A DNA stretch of 64,000 bases. It comes from Hyphomicrobiales bacterium (GTDB lineage: Bacteria > Pseudomonadota > Alphaproteobacteria > Rhizobiales > Rhizobiaceae). The translations under genes and the position numbers were made by a program. Each line of letters begins with the position of its first letter. Position 1 is the stretch's first letter. The notes beneath the pieces were generated by a model. That model ran no database searches. It saw only the letters and a list, made by a program, of their open reading frames with translations, and was not told where the DNA came from. The stretch lies in assembly GCA_900469615.1 (NCBI GenBank), contig UBYA01000016.1:62001-126000 (forward strand), read 5' to 3'. Of the stretch, positions 53,501 through 61,502 are shown one piece after another.

Positions 53501-54509
53501 TTTCTTCGATATCGGCGGGCAATCGCTGGCAGCCGTGCGCATCGTTTCGCGCCTGAAGAGACGCCATCCCGAATGGCCGCTTTCGATCGCCGACATGTTC
53601 AACCATCCGACCATCCGCGATCTGGCGCTTGCCATCGAAGGCAGCCGGGACGAGACGGGTGTCGATGTCGTCTATCTCCGCAGGAACGGAGAGCGACCGG
53701 TGCTTTATTGCTTCCCCGGCCTCCTCGTCAGCACGCGCGAATACATGCGTCTCGTCGACTATCTCGGCCCGGAACAACCGGCGACCGGCTTTATCTGCTA
53801 TTCGTTGACCGAAACCAAAACGCTCAGCACCCGCGTCGAAGACATCACGGCGCGTTATGCGGAGGCCGTGCGCAAGAAAGCCAAGGGGCGGCCGTGCGCC
53901 TTTCTCGGCTGGTCGTGGGGCGGGCTGCTTGCCTATGAGGCCGCAAGGCAGCTCGGCAGCGATATCGATCTGCGCATGATCGGCATGGTCGACGTCTGCG
54001 ACATGGACGAGGAATTCACGCTCGGCATCATGCCGCGCTTCGAAGACGGCATCCGGGATCGCACCCATGCCGCGGTCCAGAGCTGGCTCGCCGCCACGCC
54101 GATGCGCGAGGACTGGAAGAGGCTCTTTGCGGCGATGAACGAGGAAGTCTACGAGCAGCTTCTCCACCATATCGTCAAGCATAAGGTCAAACTGCCCACA
54201 GACGGTCCGGACATCGGTTCGGAAGAACATACGTTCTGGATCCTCATCGACAACGCGATGATCTTCCGAAACTACCGCCTCGCGCCTTCGGATTTTCGCA
54301 TCCACGCCTTTGCCGCCGAAGACTCCCTCACGCGCGCCCTCAATGTGATCGACTGGCGCCGCTACTCGCCGAATGCCACGGCCTCGGAGATCGTCACCGG
54401 CACCAACCATCTGACGATCATCGGCAAGACGCCGTTCCATCAGCGTTTCGCGCGGCGGCTCGATCACGCTTTCGCACCGGGCACACTGTCCACAGACATC
54501 GTCAAGTAA
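50511..54509 (+). CDS. vbsS: siderophore NRPS with C-A-T-TE domains (VbsS/EntF-like)
   Basis: The 1332-residue protein has one module. The condensation domain (about 20-440) has a degenerate HHxxxDG motif, L149-H150-A-I-L-A-D155, keeping the second His. The adenylation domain (about 470-960) has VIYTSGSTGVPKG, INGYGPTETIM, YKSGDLGRW and the final NSKLDRAALP with catalytic Lys. The carrier domain has GGQSL with S1005, and the thioesterase has GWSWGG with S1135 and a late NHLTI His. This layout matches enterobactin EntF and vicibactin VbsS, which trimerise and cyclise their monomers. No epimerase domain is present. The likely monomer is an acylated hydroxyornithine. Confidence 0.92.
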   Translation: MTIHDRNAKAVNDSDYVAKCLLSPGQSRIWLLSETGNEVVYGRQILAVAFSPVSLAAAHAALSTLSRQHPLITSEFEARAGGAIRQILKNNGTVDMIETDLKAGEDLDEALVAAATRERARTMDLTDGNPARFTLLTRNGQAFGVVFSLHAILADAATLNLLATDFLRNIEGNGPVDIAQTTLPDAASWMAGGDALRRPAPELVDFWFQRLTAQENIASLAPQTSAEKDIVDEAWFEHMLEVSISSRPLQSQSMAELSRDILAALGIALRRHSGYGTQRIGLVTRPERQTIAARGEDILIVTAELDGVMTLRDARETFAAEAESAAGQSVPFEALADALLRRDEFFDTTGLVKTLLDVRPPVRFAQTEPSAFMVRSAVEPPARRDAELVVTVFPMSGERLRIGIGFDPQKHERKQITRFADDLAIALSSLGSDPGKQIKHISFVSAEELDRLSAPYPDAPEPDDGTPIHEVICAQARRRPNAFAVAQGEKSITHGELEAAANRLAHRLISLGIGPEKRVAIAIEKSIDAIVAILAVLKSGGAFTPVEPDHPEARNRHILTAPGLALVISRTRHIARLPSDIEAPFLDLDATDLSSESSEAPATVVAPQQLAYVIYTSGSTGVPKGVAVEHGPLAHHCKATLRIYEMSEESCEYPVLPFTSDGGHERWMVPLMAGGGVVLTQDKLATPEDAFAMMKRHGVNNASLPTSYVRGLAEYAGENDDIPRLRLYSFGGEALSQAVFDMITENLKAQLLINGYGPTETIMTPMIWKIPAGTRFEGTVAPIGRGVGDRRIYVLDADLAPVPVGVIGEIYIGGGGLARGYLGQPELTADRFIADPFTPGGRLYKSGDLGRWREDGIVEFAGRVDHQIKLRGFRIEPGEIEAVLRSDQRVAEAVVLLHNEGGRSSLVAYVVAREGETLGVTELRRAAVAALPDYMVPQTIMIIDRLPMGPNSKLDRAALPPPRMEREMIAPANDKEKAILEAWKEILDIGDIGVTENFFDIGGQSLAAVRIVSRLKRRHPEWPLSIADMFNHPTIRDLALAIEGSRDETGVDVVYLRRNGERPVLYCFPGLLVSTREYMRLVDYLGPEQPATGFICYSLTETKTLSTRVEDITARYAEAVRKKAKGRPCAFLGWSWGGLLAYEAARQLGSDIDLRMIGMVDVCDMDEEFTLGIMPRFEDGIRDRTHAAVQSWLAATPMREDWKRLFAAMNEEVYEQLLHHIVKHKVKLPTDGPDIGSEEHTFWILIDNAMIFRNYRLAPSDFRIHAFAAEDSLTRALNVIDWRRYSPNATASEIVTGTNHLTIIGKTPFHQRFARRLDHAFAPGTLSTDIVK

Positions 54510-54542
54510 CCCCCACTTTCGACATCACTCTGGAGCTGCATC

Positions 54543-55862
54543 ATGACATCGTACGTGCTCGACCTCGCCGGGGCCGGAATTGGTCCGTTCAACCTCAGCC
54601 TTGCTGCCCAGCTCGATTCCATACCGCAGCTCTCGGTGCGCTTCTTCGAGCGGCGCCCATCCTTTGCCTGGCATCCGGGAATGATGCTGCCGGGCGCGGA
54701 AATGCAGACCTCCATCCTCAAGGATCTGGTGACAGCGACAAACCCGACGAGTCCCTGGAGCTTTCTCGCCTATCTTGTTGCGCATAAACGGTTTTATCAG
54801 TTTCTCAATGCGGAGTACGAGGCGGTCCCGCGTAAGGAATTCGCCGATTATCTCGGATGGGTCGCGCGTGGGTTGACATCGCTGCGCTTTGGCGCGGGCG
54901 TGCGGGAAGTCCATGCCGATGACGGATTTTTCTCCATCGCCACGGACGACGGCGCCATCGGCGCCCGCAATCTCTCCGTCGGCGTCGGCAAGATCCCGGC
55001 CCGGCCCGCCTGGGCGGAACAGCTGCCAAATTCGCGGACTTTCCACAGCAGCGAAGCAGCAGCACGACTTGGCGATGTGAAAGCGCCGCGTGTTGCCGTT
55101 ATCGGCGGCGGCCAGAGCGGTGCCGAAATCGTCGATGCGCTTCTCGATCTGGATCAGGTTTCGGTCATTCACTGGATCAGCCGCCGGCCGAATTTCGAAC
55201 CGCTGGACGCGACCCCCTTCACCAACGAACTGTTCACGCCTGCCTATATGGAGCGCTTCCATGGGCTTCCGGAGGAATTGCGGCTTCTGCATACACACCG
55301 GCAGGTGCTTGCGAGCGACGGCGTCTCCGCGTCGACCCTGAAAAAGCTCTATCGCCGGCTCTACGAGCGGAAGCTGGAGGCCGCCGCCGGCCCGGATCGC
55401 GGCATCTCGCTACGCCCGTTTCGCGACGTCATCGCGGCCGACCAGGACGGCCCCGAAATTTCCCTGAGCATGCGCAACGGCTTCGACAACAGCATCGAAA
55501 CGCTCGCCGTCGACATGATCGTGCTTGCGACCGGTTACCGCTTCGTGCTGCCCGAATTCCTGCACTCGCTCGAAAACCGCATCGAGCTGAGCGCCATCGG
55601 CGAGCCGATATTGGCAAGCGACTTCTCGCTAGCATGGGATGGCCCGCGCGACAATCGCATTTTTGTGCTCAATGCCGGACGTCACAGCCACGGCATCGCC
55701 GAACCACAGCTCAGCCTGGCCGCGTGGCGCAGCGCCGTCATCGCCAACGCCTTGCTTGGCCGCGAGCATTTCGATCTCGGTCAGCTCGATCCGATCGTTC
55801 AATGGGAGACACCCGGACGCGCGCCGGGGCTTGCCACCCATATGGGACAGGCCGCCGAATAA
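54543..55862 (+). CDS. vbsO: L-ornithine/L-lysine N-monooxygenase (VbsO/IucD-like)
   Basis: The 439-residue flavoprotein shows the FAD site DLAGAGIGPFNLSLAAQL at residues 8-25, FAWHPGMMLPGAEMQTSILKDLV, an NADPH site AVIGGGQSGAEIVDALL near 184-200, and DMIVLATGYRF followed by a C-terminal GRHSHGIAEPQLSLAAWR. It hydroxylates the side-chain amine of ornithine (or lysine), the first step to a hydroxamate. Sequence alone does not separate the two amino acids. It follows the NRPS gene by 33 bases and is followed by the carrier-activating transferase gene. Confidence 0.92.
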   Translation: MTSYVLDLAGAGIGPFNLSLAAQLDSIPQLSVRFFERRPSFAWHPGMMLPGAEMQTSILKDLVTATNPTSPWSFLAYLVAHKRFYQFLNAEYEAVPRKEFADYLGWVARGLTSLRFGAGVREVHADDGFFSIATDDGAIGARNLSVGVGKIPARPAWAEQLPNSRTFHSSEAAARLGDVKAPRVAVIGGGQSGAEIVDALLDLDQVSVIHWISRRPNFEPLDATPFTNELFTPAYMERFHGLPEELRLLHTHRQVLASDGVSASTLKKLYRRLYERKLEAAAGPDRGISLRPFRDVIAADQDGPEISLSMRNGFDNSIETLAVDMIVLATGYRFVLPEFLHSLENRIELSAIGEPILASDFSLAWDGPRDNRIFVLNAGRHSHGIAEPQLSLAAWRSAVIANALLGREHFDLGQLDPIVQWETPGRAPGLATHMGQAAE

Positions 55863-55863
55863 A

Positions 55864-56595
55864 GTGGCAGCCTTCCGAGAGGGAGAAGGACGCGCGCCGA
55901 TCGAGCTGCACAGCCTGCATCTGCGCGATGGACTTCACATTCCGGACTCCATGCTGAGCGTGACGGAGAAAAAGCGTGCCGCGGCATTCCGATCATCGGC
56001 GGCACGCCGTCTCTTCGTTGCCGGGCGAGTCCTGTGCCGCGGCATCATCGGCAATATGGTCGGCTGCGCACCGCAGGCCCTTTCCCTCGCCATCACACCG
56101 TCCGGCAGACCCTACCTGTGTGATTATCCCGAGATCGACTTCAATCTCTCGCATTCGGGAGACCGGCTGGCTCTTGCCGTCTGCCATGGTGGTCGTGTCG
56201 GCATCGATATCGAAAGGCTCGATGCCTTCCCGGAAGAGATTGCATTCGAAATCATGCCGCTGATCCTTTCCGATCAGGAGCTCGATCGCGTCCAAAGGCT
56301 GGCGGCAGAAGCAAGACGGACGGTCCTTCTATCCTATTGGGTTCGAAAAGAGGCCGCGCTCAAGTGCCTCGGCGAGGGCTTTCTCGCCAACCCGCAGACT
56401 GTGACGCTCGATCCGGATGGTACAACTTCCAGCGTTGAAGCTCCGCCCCTAGGAGAGCCGATCGCGATCCGTTCGGGTCGTTTCGATGGGGAGGAATCCC
56501 AACATTTTCACTGGGCCGTTGCGACATCCAATGCCACCACGGAGCTGCTGTGGCGACATCATGCGGAACGGGACTTCCTAACGAGATTCCTTTGA
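55864..56595 (+). CDS. vbsP: Sfp-type 4'-phosphopantetheinyl transferase (VbsP-like)
   Basis: The start is the GTG at 55864, one base after the hydroxylase stop, giving 243 residues, normal for Sfp-type enzymes. The frame extends upstream to 55639, but that part is a shadow of the hydroxylase gene. Motifs are GRPYLCDYPEIDFNLSHSGD, VGIDIERLDAF (first metal site) and YWVRKEAALKCLGEGF (WxxKEAxxK). It transfers phosphopantetheine from CoA to the NRPS carrier serine (S1005). Position directly after NRPS and hydroxylase genes supports this partner. Confidence 0.92.
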   Translation: MAAFREGEGRAPIELHSLHLRDGLHIPDSMLSVTEKKRAAAFRSSAARRLFVAGRVLCRGIIGNMVGCAPQALSLAITPSGRPYLCDYPEIDFNLSHSGDRLALAVCHGGRVGIDIERLDAFPEEIAFEIMPLILSDQELDRVQRLAAEARRTVLLSYWVRKEAALKCLGEGFLANPQTVTLDPDGTTSSVEAPPLGEPIAIRSGRFDGEESQHFHWAVATSNATTELLWRHHAERDFLTRFL

Positions 56596-56661
56596 TATCA
56601 CTGCGGAATCATAGGGATAATTCGAATTTTAGAAGCCCTTCACTTTTCGCCTTCCGTATCT

Positions 56662-56676
56662 TGACTATTATTATCA
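56662..56676. promoter_or_regulatory. iron-responsive box (TGA-N9-TCA) upstream of the sigma factor gene
   Basis: TGACTATTATTATCA is a perfect TGA-N9-TCA palindromic frame with an AT-rich core, the form given for RirA-type iron-responsive operators in rhizobia. It lies 70 bases before the ECF sigma start, overlapping TTGACT (-35-like) with TATAGG 15 bases after. Repression by iron is predicted. Confidence 0.75.
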
Positions 56677-56746
56677 TGTTTTATAGGGTCCCTTCAAAAA
56701 GAGGGGCACACCGGAATGCAACTTTGGATTTCAGCGAGAGCCCAAG

Positions 56747-57337
56747 ATGATTGCCAACCACTTGCAGTCGACGTCCAATGAGCAGCTCCAAACAGCATTG
56801 CACGCCTATCCGAAGCTTCTTTCCGTTGCGCGCAGGATCACGGGCTGCATGAGTTTGGCGGAAGATGTCGTTCAGGAAGTTCTCCTCCAACTGGTTTCCA
56901 AGCCGCTCAGGGAAGATATAGCCGCGCCCGCCCCCTATGTGATGCGCATGGTGCGCAATCTGGCGACAGACCACATGCGGCGCCTTCAATATGAACGCGG
57001 CCTGTTTGTCGAAGAAGAGGTGGGCGGCAACACGTCGGCCTATGGAAGCCCCGAGGAACATCTCCATGAGGCCGAAGCCTACAAGGCGTTCCGCTGCACG
57101 GTCGAATCCATGCCCGCAAGAACCCGCAAGTTCTATGAGGAGCACTATTTCGACGATGTCCCCCAGAATATCATCGCCAAAGAGGCGGGCGTATCCTGTG
57201 CGCTGGTCTGCGGTCTCCTGCGCGAGGCGCATTCGCGCTGCCTGGCGGCCATCTCCCTCGAAGCCGGGCATAGTCGTGCGGCAGGCGGCGATCACAGACG
57301 GAACCGGCCCAACCGGATCCGGGAGATGCGAGGCTGA
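56747..57337 (+). CDS. rpoI: ECF sigma factor, RpoI/FecI-like, for siderophore genes
   Basis: The 196-residue protein has region 2 (LLSVARRITGCMSLAEDVVQEVLLQLV, then YVMRMVRNLATDHMRRLQYE) and region 4 (FYEEHYFDDVPQNIIAKEAGVSCALVCGLLREAHSRC). It resembles iron-starvation sigma factors (PvdS/FecI/RpoI), and in R. leguminosarum RpoI drives the vicibactin genes. No FecR-type anti-sigma gene is next to it, so control would rest on its own promoter, where an iron box is found. Downstream, 106 bases on, lie the ABC importer genes, which may be read from the same transcript. Confidence 0.88.
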   Translation: MIANHLQSTSNEQLQTALHAYPKLLSVARRITGCMSLAEDVVQEVLLQLVSKPLREDIAAPAPYVMRMVRNLATDHMRRLQYERGLFVEEEVGGNTSAYGSPEEHLHEAEAYKAFRCTVESMPARTRKFYEEHYFDDVPQNIIAKEAGVSCALVCGLLREAHSRCLAAISLEAGHSRAAGGDHRRNRPNRIREMRG

Positions 57338-57443
57338 CGGCCATGTCTCCGCATCGGCACGCCATCCACCTCGATCGGTTAACCGGGCCGGTTTCCCGGC
57401 AATCCGCATCTCATCAAGCCACAAGGCTTCAGCAGGAAAGATT

Positions 57444-58256
57444 ATGAAAGACGAAGCGACCACCCGAAACGACCAGTACCATGCGACAGTTTTCGCAACG
57501 GAAGGCCTGCGTTTCGAAGTCGAGGGCAAAACCATTCTTCATCCGCTCGACGTCAGCTTCAATGCGGGCGAAATCTCCGGGCTGATCGGCCATAACGGCT
57601 CTGGAAAATCCACCCTGATCAAGTTGCTGGCGCGGCAGATTCAGCCGACGGGCGGGCGCATCCTGTTCGACGGTGTCGCTGCTGGCTCCTATGATATGCG
57701 CGCCTTCGCGCGCGCCGTCGCCTATCTGCCGCAGGACACGACATCGGCTGCGGGCATGACGGTGGAAGAGCTTGTCGCGTGCGGCCGCTACCCCTGGCAC
57801 GGCGCGCTCGGACGCTTCACCGATCTCGACCGCGAAAAGGTCGAGACCGCCATGCATCTGACCCACGTCGACAGCCTGAAGGGCCGCATGGTGGACACGC
57901 TTTCCGGCGGCGAGCGCCAGCGCGTCTGGATTGCCATGCTGGTAGCCCAGGACAGCCGTTGCCTGCTGCTCGACGAACCGACATCGGCGCTCGATATCGC
58001 TCATCAGATGGAAATACTCGGGCTCGTGCGGGACCTCTGCCGGACAAAGAACCTGAGCGTCATCCTCGTCCTGCACGATATCAATGCCGCCGCACATTTC
58101 TGCGACCATCTGCACGCTCTGAAGCAAGGACGCCTGATTGCCGCAGGCCCTTCGTCAAGCCTCATGAAAGCCGAGACGCTGCATACGATCTACGGTGCCA
58201 ATATGGGCGTCACAGCCCATCCCGTGCATGGAACGCCGCTGGCCTATGTCATCTGA
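57444..58256 (+). CDS. ferric-siderophore ABC importer ATPase (FhuC-like)
   Basis: The ATG at 57444 has AGCAGGAAAG upstream and gives 270 residues. The longer frame from 56991 runs over the sigma gene and is rejected. The ATPase has Walker A LIGHNGSGKSTLIKLL, VAYLPQDTTSAAGMTVEELVACGRYPWHGALGRF (the FhuC/FecE subfamily mark), signature LSGGERQRVWIAML and Walker B LLLDEPTSALDI. It energises the permease encoded two genes on. The 3' end overlaps the binding-protein gene by 11 bases. Confidence 0.92.
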   Translation: MKDEATTRNDQYHATVFATEGLRFEVEGKTILHPLDVSFNAGEISGLIGHNGSGKSTLIKLLARQIQPTGGRILFDGVAAGSYDMRAFARAVAYLPQDTTSAAGMTVEELVACGRYPWHGALGRFTDLDREKVETAMHLTHVDSLKGRMVDTLSGGERQRVWIAMLVAQDSRCLLLDEPTSALDIAHQMEILGLVRDLCRTKNLSVILVLHDINAAAHFCDHLHALKQGRLIAAGPSSSLMKAETLHTIYGANMGVTAHPVHGTPLAYVI

Positions 58257-59151
58257 CCGCAGCTTCGAGAAGCCGATGCTATCGCGCCGCGCCCTGTTAG
58301 CCGCTGCGACGCTCCTTGCCGTGCCGCAAGCGCGAGCGGCGGCCGAAACGATAGCCGGGCCGATTGCTTCCCTCGATTACGGGCTGGCATCGACGCTGCT
58401 TGCGCTCGGTGTCACGCCGGCGGCTATCGCCTCGCTTGCCGATTGGAACACATGGGTCGTGGAACCGAAAATGCCGCCCGGCGTCATCGATCTCGGCACC
58501 ACCGGCGAGATCAATCTCGAGGTTCTGGCGAGCGTCAAGCCGGCACTGATCCTGACGACGCCCTATCTCGCGTCATTGAAGCCTCGATTGGAAGCGATTT
58601 CTCCGGTCCTGGAATTGACCATCTATGCCGAGGGCGGCCAAGCGTTGCAGCGTTCCATTGCGGCTACCCGCCTGCTGGCCGACGTCATCGGCCGGCGGCC
58701 GCAGGCAGAAGAGTTCCTCGCTCGCTCGGAAACATTCTTCGACGAATGCGCACGCCGCGTGAAGAAACTCGATCCGCCGCCGCTGGCGCTCGTCAATTTC
58801 GTCGACCAGCGTCATGCGCGCATCTATTGCGGCGCCGGCCTCTATCAGAATGTCATGACCAAAATCGGCCTCAGGAATGCGTGGACCGGGCCGGGCGACT
58901 ACTGGGGCTTTGAAACGATCGGCATCGAACAATTGGCGACGCTCGACCAAAACCTTCGCCTGATCGCCTTCGAACCCCTTCTTCCGCCCAATGTCCTCGA
59001 CAACCTGCAGGACAGCCCGCTGTGGACCAGTCTCCCGTTCGTGCAGGCCGGACGCGTATCCGTACTGCCGGGCACGCTAATGTTCGGCATGGTGCAGGAA
59101 GCGGAGCGCTTTGCGCGCATCTTGCTCGACCATCTGGAAAAAGTCGCATGA
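58246..59151 (+). CDS. ferric-siderophore periplasmic binding protein (FhuD-like)
   Basis: The ATG at 58246 lies inside the end of the ATPase gene and gives 301 residues, starting MSSDRSFEKPMLSRRALLAAATLLAVPQARA. This has twin arginines (SRRALLAA), so Tat export is possible. The mature protein is of the type III binding-protein fold (ASLDYGLASTLLALGVTPAAIA, LASVKPALILTTPYLASL, RLIAFEPLLPPNVLDNL) and resembles FhuD, which binds hydroxamates. Its stop overlaps the permease start (ATGA). Confidence 0.9.
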   Translation: MSSDRSFEKPMLSRRALLAAATLLAVPQARAAAETIAGPIASLDYGLASTLLALGVTPAAIASLADWNTWVVEPKMPPGVIDLGTTGEINLEVLASVKPALILTTPYLASLKPRLEAISPVLELTIYAEGGQALQRSIAATRLLADVIGRRPQAEEFLARSETFFDECARRVKKLDPPPLALVNFVDQRHARIYCGAGLYQNVMTKIGLRNAWTGPGDYWGFETIGIEQLATLDQNLRLIAFEPLLPPNVLDNLQDSPLWTSLPFVQAGRVSVLPGTLMFGMVQEAERFARILLDHLEKVA

Positions 59152-61136
59152 CCCGTCTCGAAGCCGATAACAGGCTCGGCGCTCCCGCCGTGGCGCTGAC
59201 GCTGTTGCTGCTTGCCGGCCTCCTCGTCTGGCGCCAGCTGGCGCCGGACTTTTCGCGGCTGCTGGAGCAGGACGCCGTCTACGACCCGCAACGCCTGCTG
59301 CTGCTTTACTCGACGCTGCCGAGGATCGCCACCGCGTTGCTGGCCGGCGCCGCGCTCTCGCTGTCGGGCAGCCTGCTGCAACAAGTCCTGCGCAACCCAC
59401 TGGCTTCGCCTTCCACGCTCGGCATTTCCGCAGGCGCCAACCTGGCGCTCGTCACCGTCATGCTCGCCTTTCCCGCCCTTCAAGGCCTCAGCCGCGACGC
59501 AGTCGCCCTGTTCGGCAGCGCAGCAGCCGCAGCCGTGGTTTTCCTCATCGGCTCAAGGCGCGGCTTCTCGCCGCTGGCGCTGGTGCTGGCCGGGTTGATC
59601 GTCGGCGTCTGGAGCGGCGCGCTCTCGGCCATTCTCGTGCTGATGAACGATCGCTACCTCTCCGGCCTCTTCATCTGGGGCGCCGGATCGCTGGTACAGC
59701 AAAGCTGGGCCATTCCGCTTTCCCTTCTCCCGAAAATCGCCGCTCTTTCCATCGCCGCCTCCTTGATGGTGCGGCCGCTATCGCTCATGGAACTCGGCGA
59801 TAGCGGCGCGAGCGGACTTGGCCTTTCGGTGAAGCGCACGCGCATCGTCTCCGTCTGCATAGCGATTGCGCTTGCCGCCGTCGTTACCAGCGCGGTCGGC
59901 GTCATCGGTTTCATCGGCCTGATCGCGCCGCGCATCGCTCAGCTTGCCGGCGCCCGTCACATGAAAAGCCAACTCATCTGGGCGCCGCTTATCGGAGCGG
60001 GATTGCTGCTTCTGACGGATGAAGCCTCGATACTCCTGTCCGGAGCATCCTCGACTTTCCTTCCGACGGGAGCCATCACCGCATTGCTCGGCGCTCCGCT
60101 GCTGCTCTTGATGCTGCCACGCCTGAAGACGGTGCAACGCAATGCGCCGAATCCCGCACAGAATGCAATCCACGCCGGGCGCGCACGAAAACTGCTGTTT
60201 GCCGCGGTCCCGCTGTTCCTGCTTCTGCTGGCCGGTGCAATCTTCTTCGGTCGAGCCCCGGATGGCGCATGGACGCTTCTGACCTATGGTCATTGGGTCG
60301 AGGTACTGCCCTATCGCCTGCCGCGTATCGTCGGCGCCTTCGCCGCCGGCGCGATGTTGGGGGTCGTCGGCGCGATCCTGCAACGGCTCAGCGGCAATGA
60401 AATGGCAAGTCCGGAGGTGCTGGGTATTTCCGCGGGCGCGACGCTCGGCGTCACCGCCGCGCTCTTTCTCCTGCCTGCACCCGGCATGGCCGCGCAGCTT
60501 GGCTTCGGCGGCATGGGCGCTTTCGCCGTTCTCATTGCCATCTTTTTTTTCGGCATCCGATCCGGTTTTGCGCCGGAGCGGGTACTTCTGACCGGGATTG
60601 CGCTCGGAGCCATGCTGGATGCCTTCATCAGCATGCTTGCCGCCGGTGGCGATCCGCGTGCGATGATCGTCCTGCAATGGATGAGCGGATCTACCTATCT
60701 TATTGATACGCCACGAGCAATTTCTGCAATGTTTACTGCCGCTGCGGGCCTTGCGCTTTCCTTTCTCGCCTATCGATGGCTGGACCTTCTGCCGCTCGGC
60801 CCGCAGGCGGCGCAGGCGATCGGCATCCGCGTCAATCGCGCGCGCGCCTGCCTTTTTGCGCTTGCTGCGGCAATGACGGCCGCCGCCACCCTGGTCGTCG
60901 GCCCCTTGAGCTTCATCGGCCTCATGGGTCCGCATCTGGCCCGCGAACTTGGTCTGCGGCGTGCCGCCCCTCAGCTTGCCGGCGCAGCACTCGCCGGCGG
61001 CAGCCTCATGGTGCTAGCCGACTGGTTCGGCAGAATGGCCGCCTTCCCGTATCAGATGCCGGCCGGTCTCGTTTCGGCGCTGGTGGGCGCGCCGCTGCTG
61101 CTGGTGCTGCTGATGAAACGTCGCAGGACCGTTTAA
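59148..61136 (+). CDS. ferric-siderophore ABC permease, fused double unit (FhuB-like)
   Basis: The ATG at 59148 overlaps the binding-protein stop and gives 662 residues, close to E. coli FhuB (660). Two FecCD units in tandem are seen: each has the LPRIATALLAGAALSLSG/LPRIVGAFAAGAMLGVVG start, the NPLASPSTLGISAGA/NEMASPEVLGISAGA loop and the VGVIGFIGLIAPRIAQLAG/VGPLSFIGLMGPHLAREL block that contacts the ATPase. About 20 hydrophobic segments follow this plan. The fused form is typical of hydroxamate (Fhu) rather than catecholate systems. Confidence 0.92.
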   Translation: MTRLEADNRLGAPAVALTLLLLAGLLVWRQLAPDFSRLLEQDAVYDPQRLLLLYSTLPRIATALLAGAALSLSGSLLQQVLRNPLASPSTLGISAGANLALVTVMLAFPALQGLSRDAVALFGSAAAAAVVFLIGSRRGFSPLALVLAGLIVGVWSGALSAILVLMNDRYLSGLFIWGAGSLVQQSWAIPLSLLPKIAALSIAASLMVRPLSLMELGDSGASGLGLSVKRTRIVSVCIAIALAAVVTSAVGVIGFIGLIAPRIAQLAGARHMKSQLIWAPLIGAGLLLLTDEASILLSGASSTFLPTGAITALLGAPLLLLMLPRLKTVQRNAPNPAQNAIHAGRARKLLFAAVPLFLLLLAGAIFFGRAPDGAWTLLTYGHWVEVLPYRLPRIVGAFAAGAMLGVVGAILQRLSGNEMASPEVLGISAGATLGVTAALFLLPAPGMAAQLGFGGMGAFAVLIAIFFFGIRSGFAPERVLLTGIALGAMLDAFISMLAAGGDPRAMIVLQWMSGSTYLIDTPRAISAMFTAAAGLALSFLAYRWLDLLPLGPQAAQAIGIRVNRARACLFALAAAMTAAATLVVGPLSFIGLMGPHLARELGLRRAAPQLAGAALAGGSLMVLADWFGRMAAFPYQMPAGLVSALVGAPLLLVLLMKRRRTV

Positions 61137-61282
61137 GTCCGCAGGAGCCAGAAGTCAGGCGCAAAGGCGCTTTTCCCAGTTTACAAGCCAGGTGGATGGA
61201 AGCATTCCCCCTTTGCGGGCGGGCGCTTTGCCCGTATCCAAAGCCCAGGACGAACAAGCAAAGATCCTCCGGAGCCGGCGCC

Positions 61283-61370
61283 GTGCTTTCAAGCTCCGCT
61301 CTATCGCTTTGTTTTTACGCGATCCCGGACGGAAAGCCGCTGCGCACTTTTCCTGAAACTTCCCTGGCGG
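61283..61370. repeat. RIME1-like intergenic repeat, copy 4 (left palindrome shortened)
   Basis: The linker (CTCTATCGCTTTGTTTTTACG) and second palindrome (ACGGAAAGCCGCTGCGCACT) match the other copies. The first palindrome is shorter and degraded. Confidence 0.75.
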
Positions 61371-61393
61371 TTCTTAATTGGCGAGCGATTGCG

Positions 61394-61420
61394 CCCGATC
61401 CGGCATAAAGCCGGATCGGG
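61394..61420. terminator. GC-rich hairpin between convergent genes
   Basis: CCCGATCCGGC, ATAAA loop, GCCGGATCGGG form a perfect 11-bp stem about midway between the permease and receptor stops. It has no T-run on either outgoing side, so it is only a possible terminator. Confidence 0.5.
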
Positions 61421-61502
61421 AAAAAGGAAGCAGAGTTCACCGCTCTGCAGGCCGCCTCGGGAACGGCAGACGCCGTGAAAAAACACAGCGCCTGCAACAG
61501 AT

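Larger units (their letters stand above)
61137..61502. other. intergenic region between convergent importer and receptor genes
   Basis: 366 bases holding a RIME-like repeat and a GC-rich hairpin (61394-61420). No gene is seen; frames here are repeat-derived. Confidence 0.6.

Noticed and set aside
55639..55863. 75-residue N-terminal extension of the phosphopantetheinyl transferase
   Set aside because: It lies wholly inside the hydroxylase gene in another frame; the GTG at 55864 gives the normal family length.
59778..60935. 385-residue minus-strand frame
   Set aside because: It is antisense to the FhuB-like permease and has no domain resemblance.
17160..61370. The repeated intergenic palindromes as a CRISPR array
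   Set aside because: The four copies are kilobases apart with no spacer pattern and no cas genes; they are dispersed RIME-like elements.
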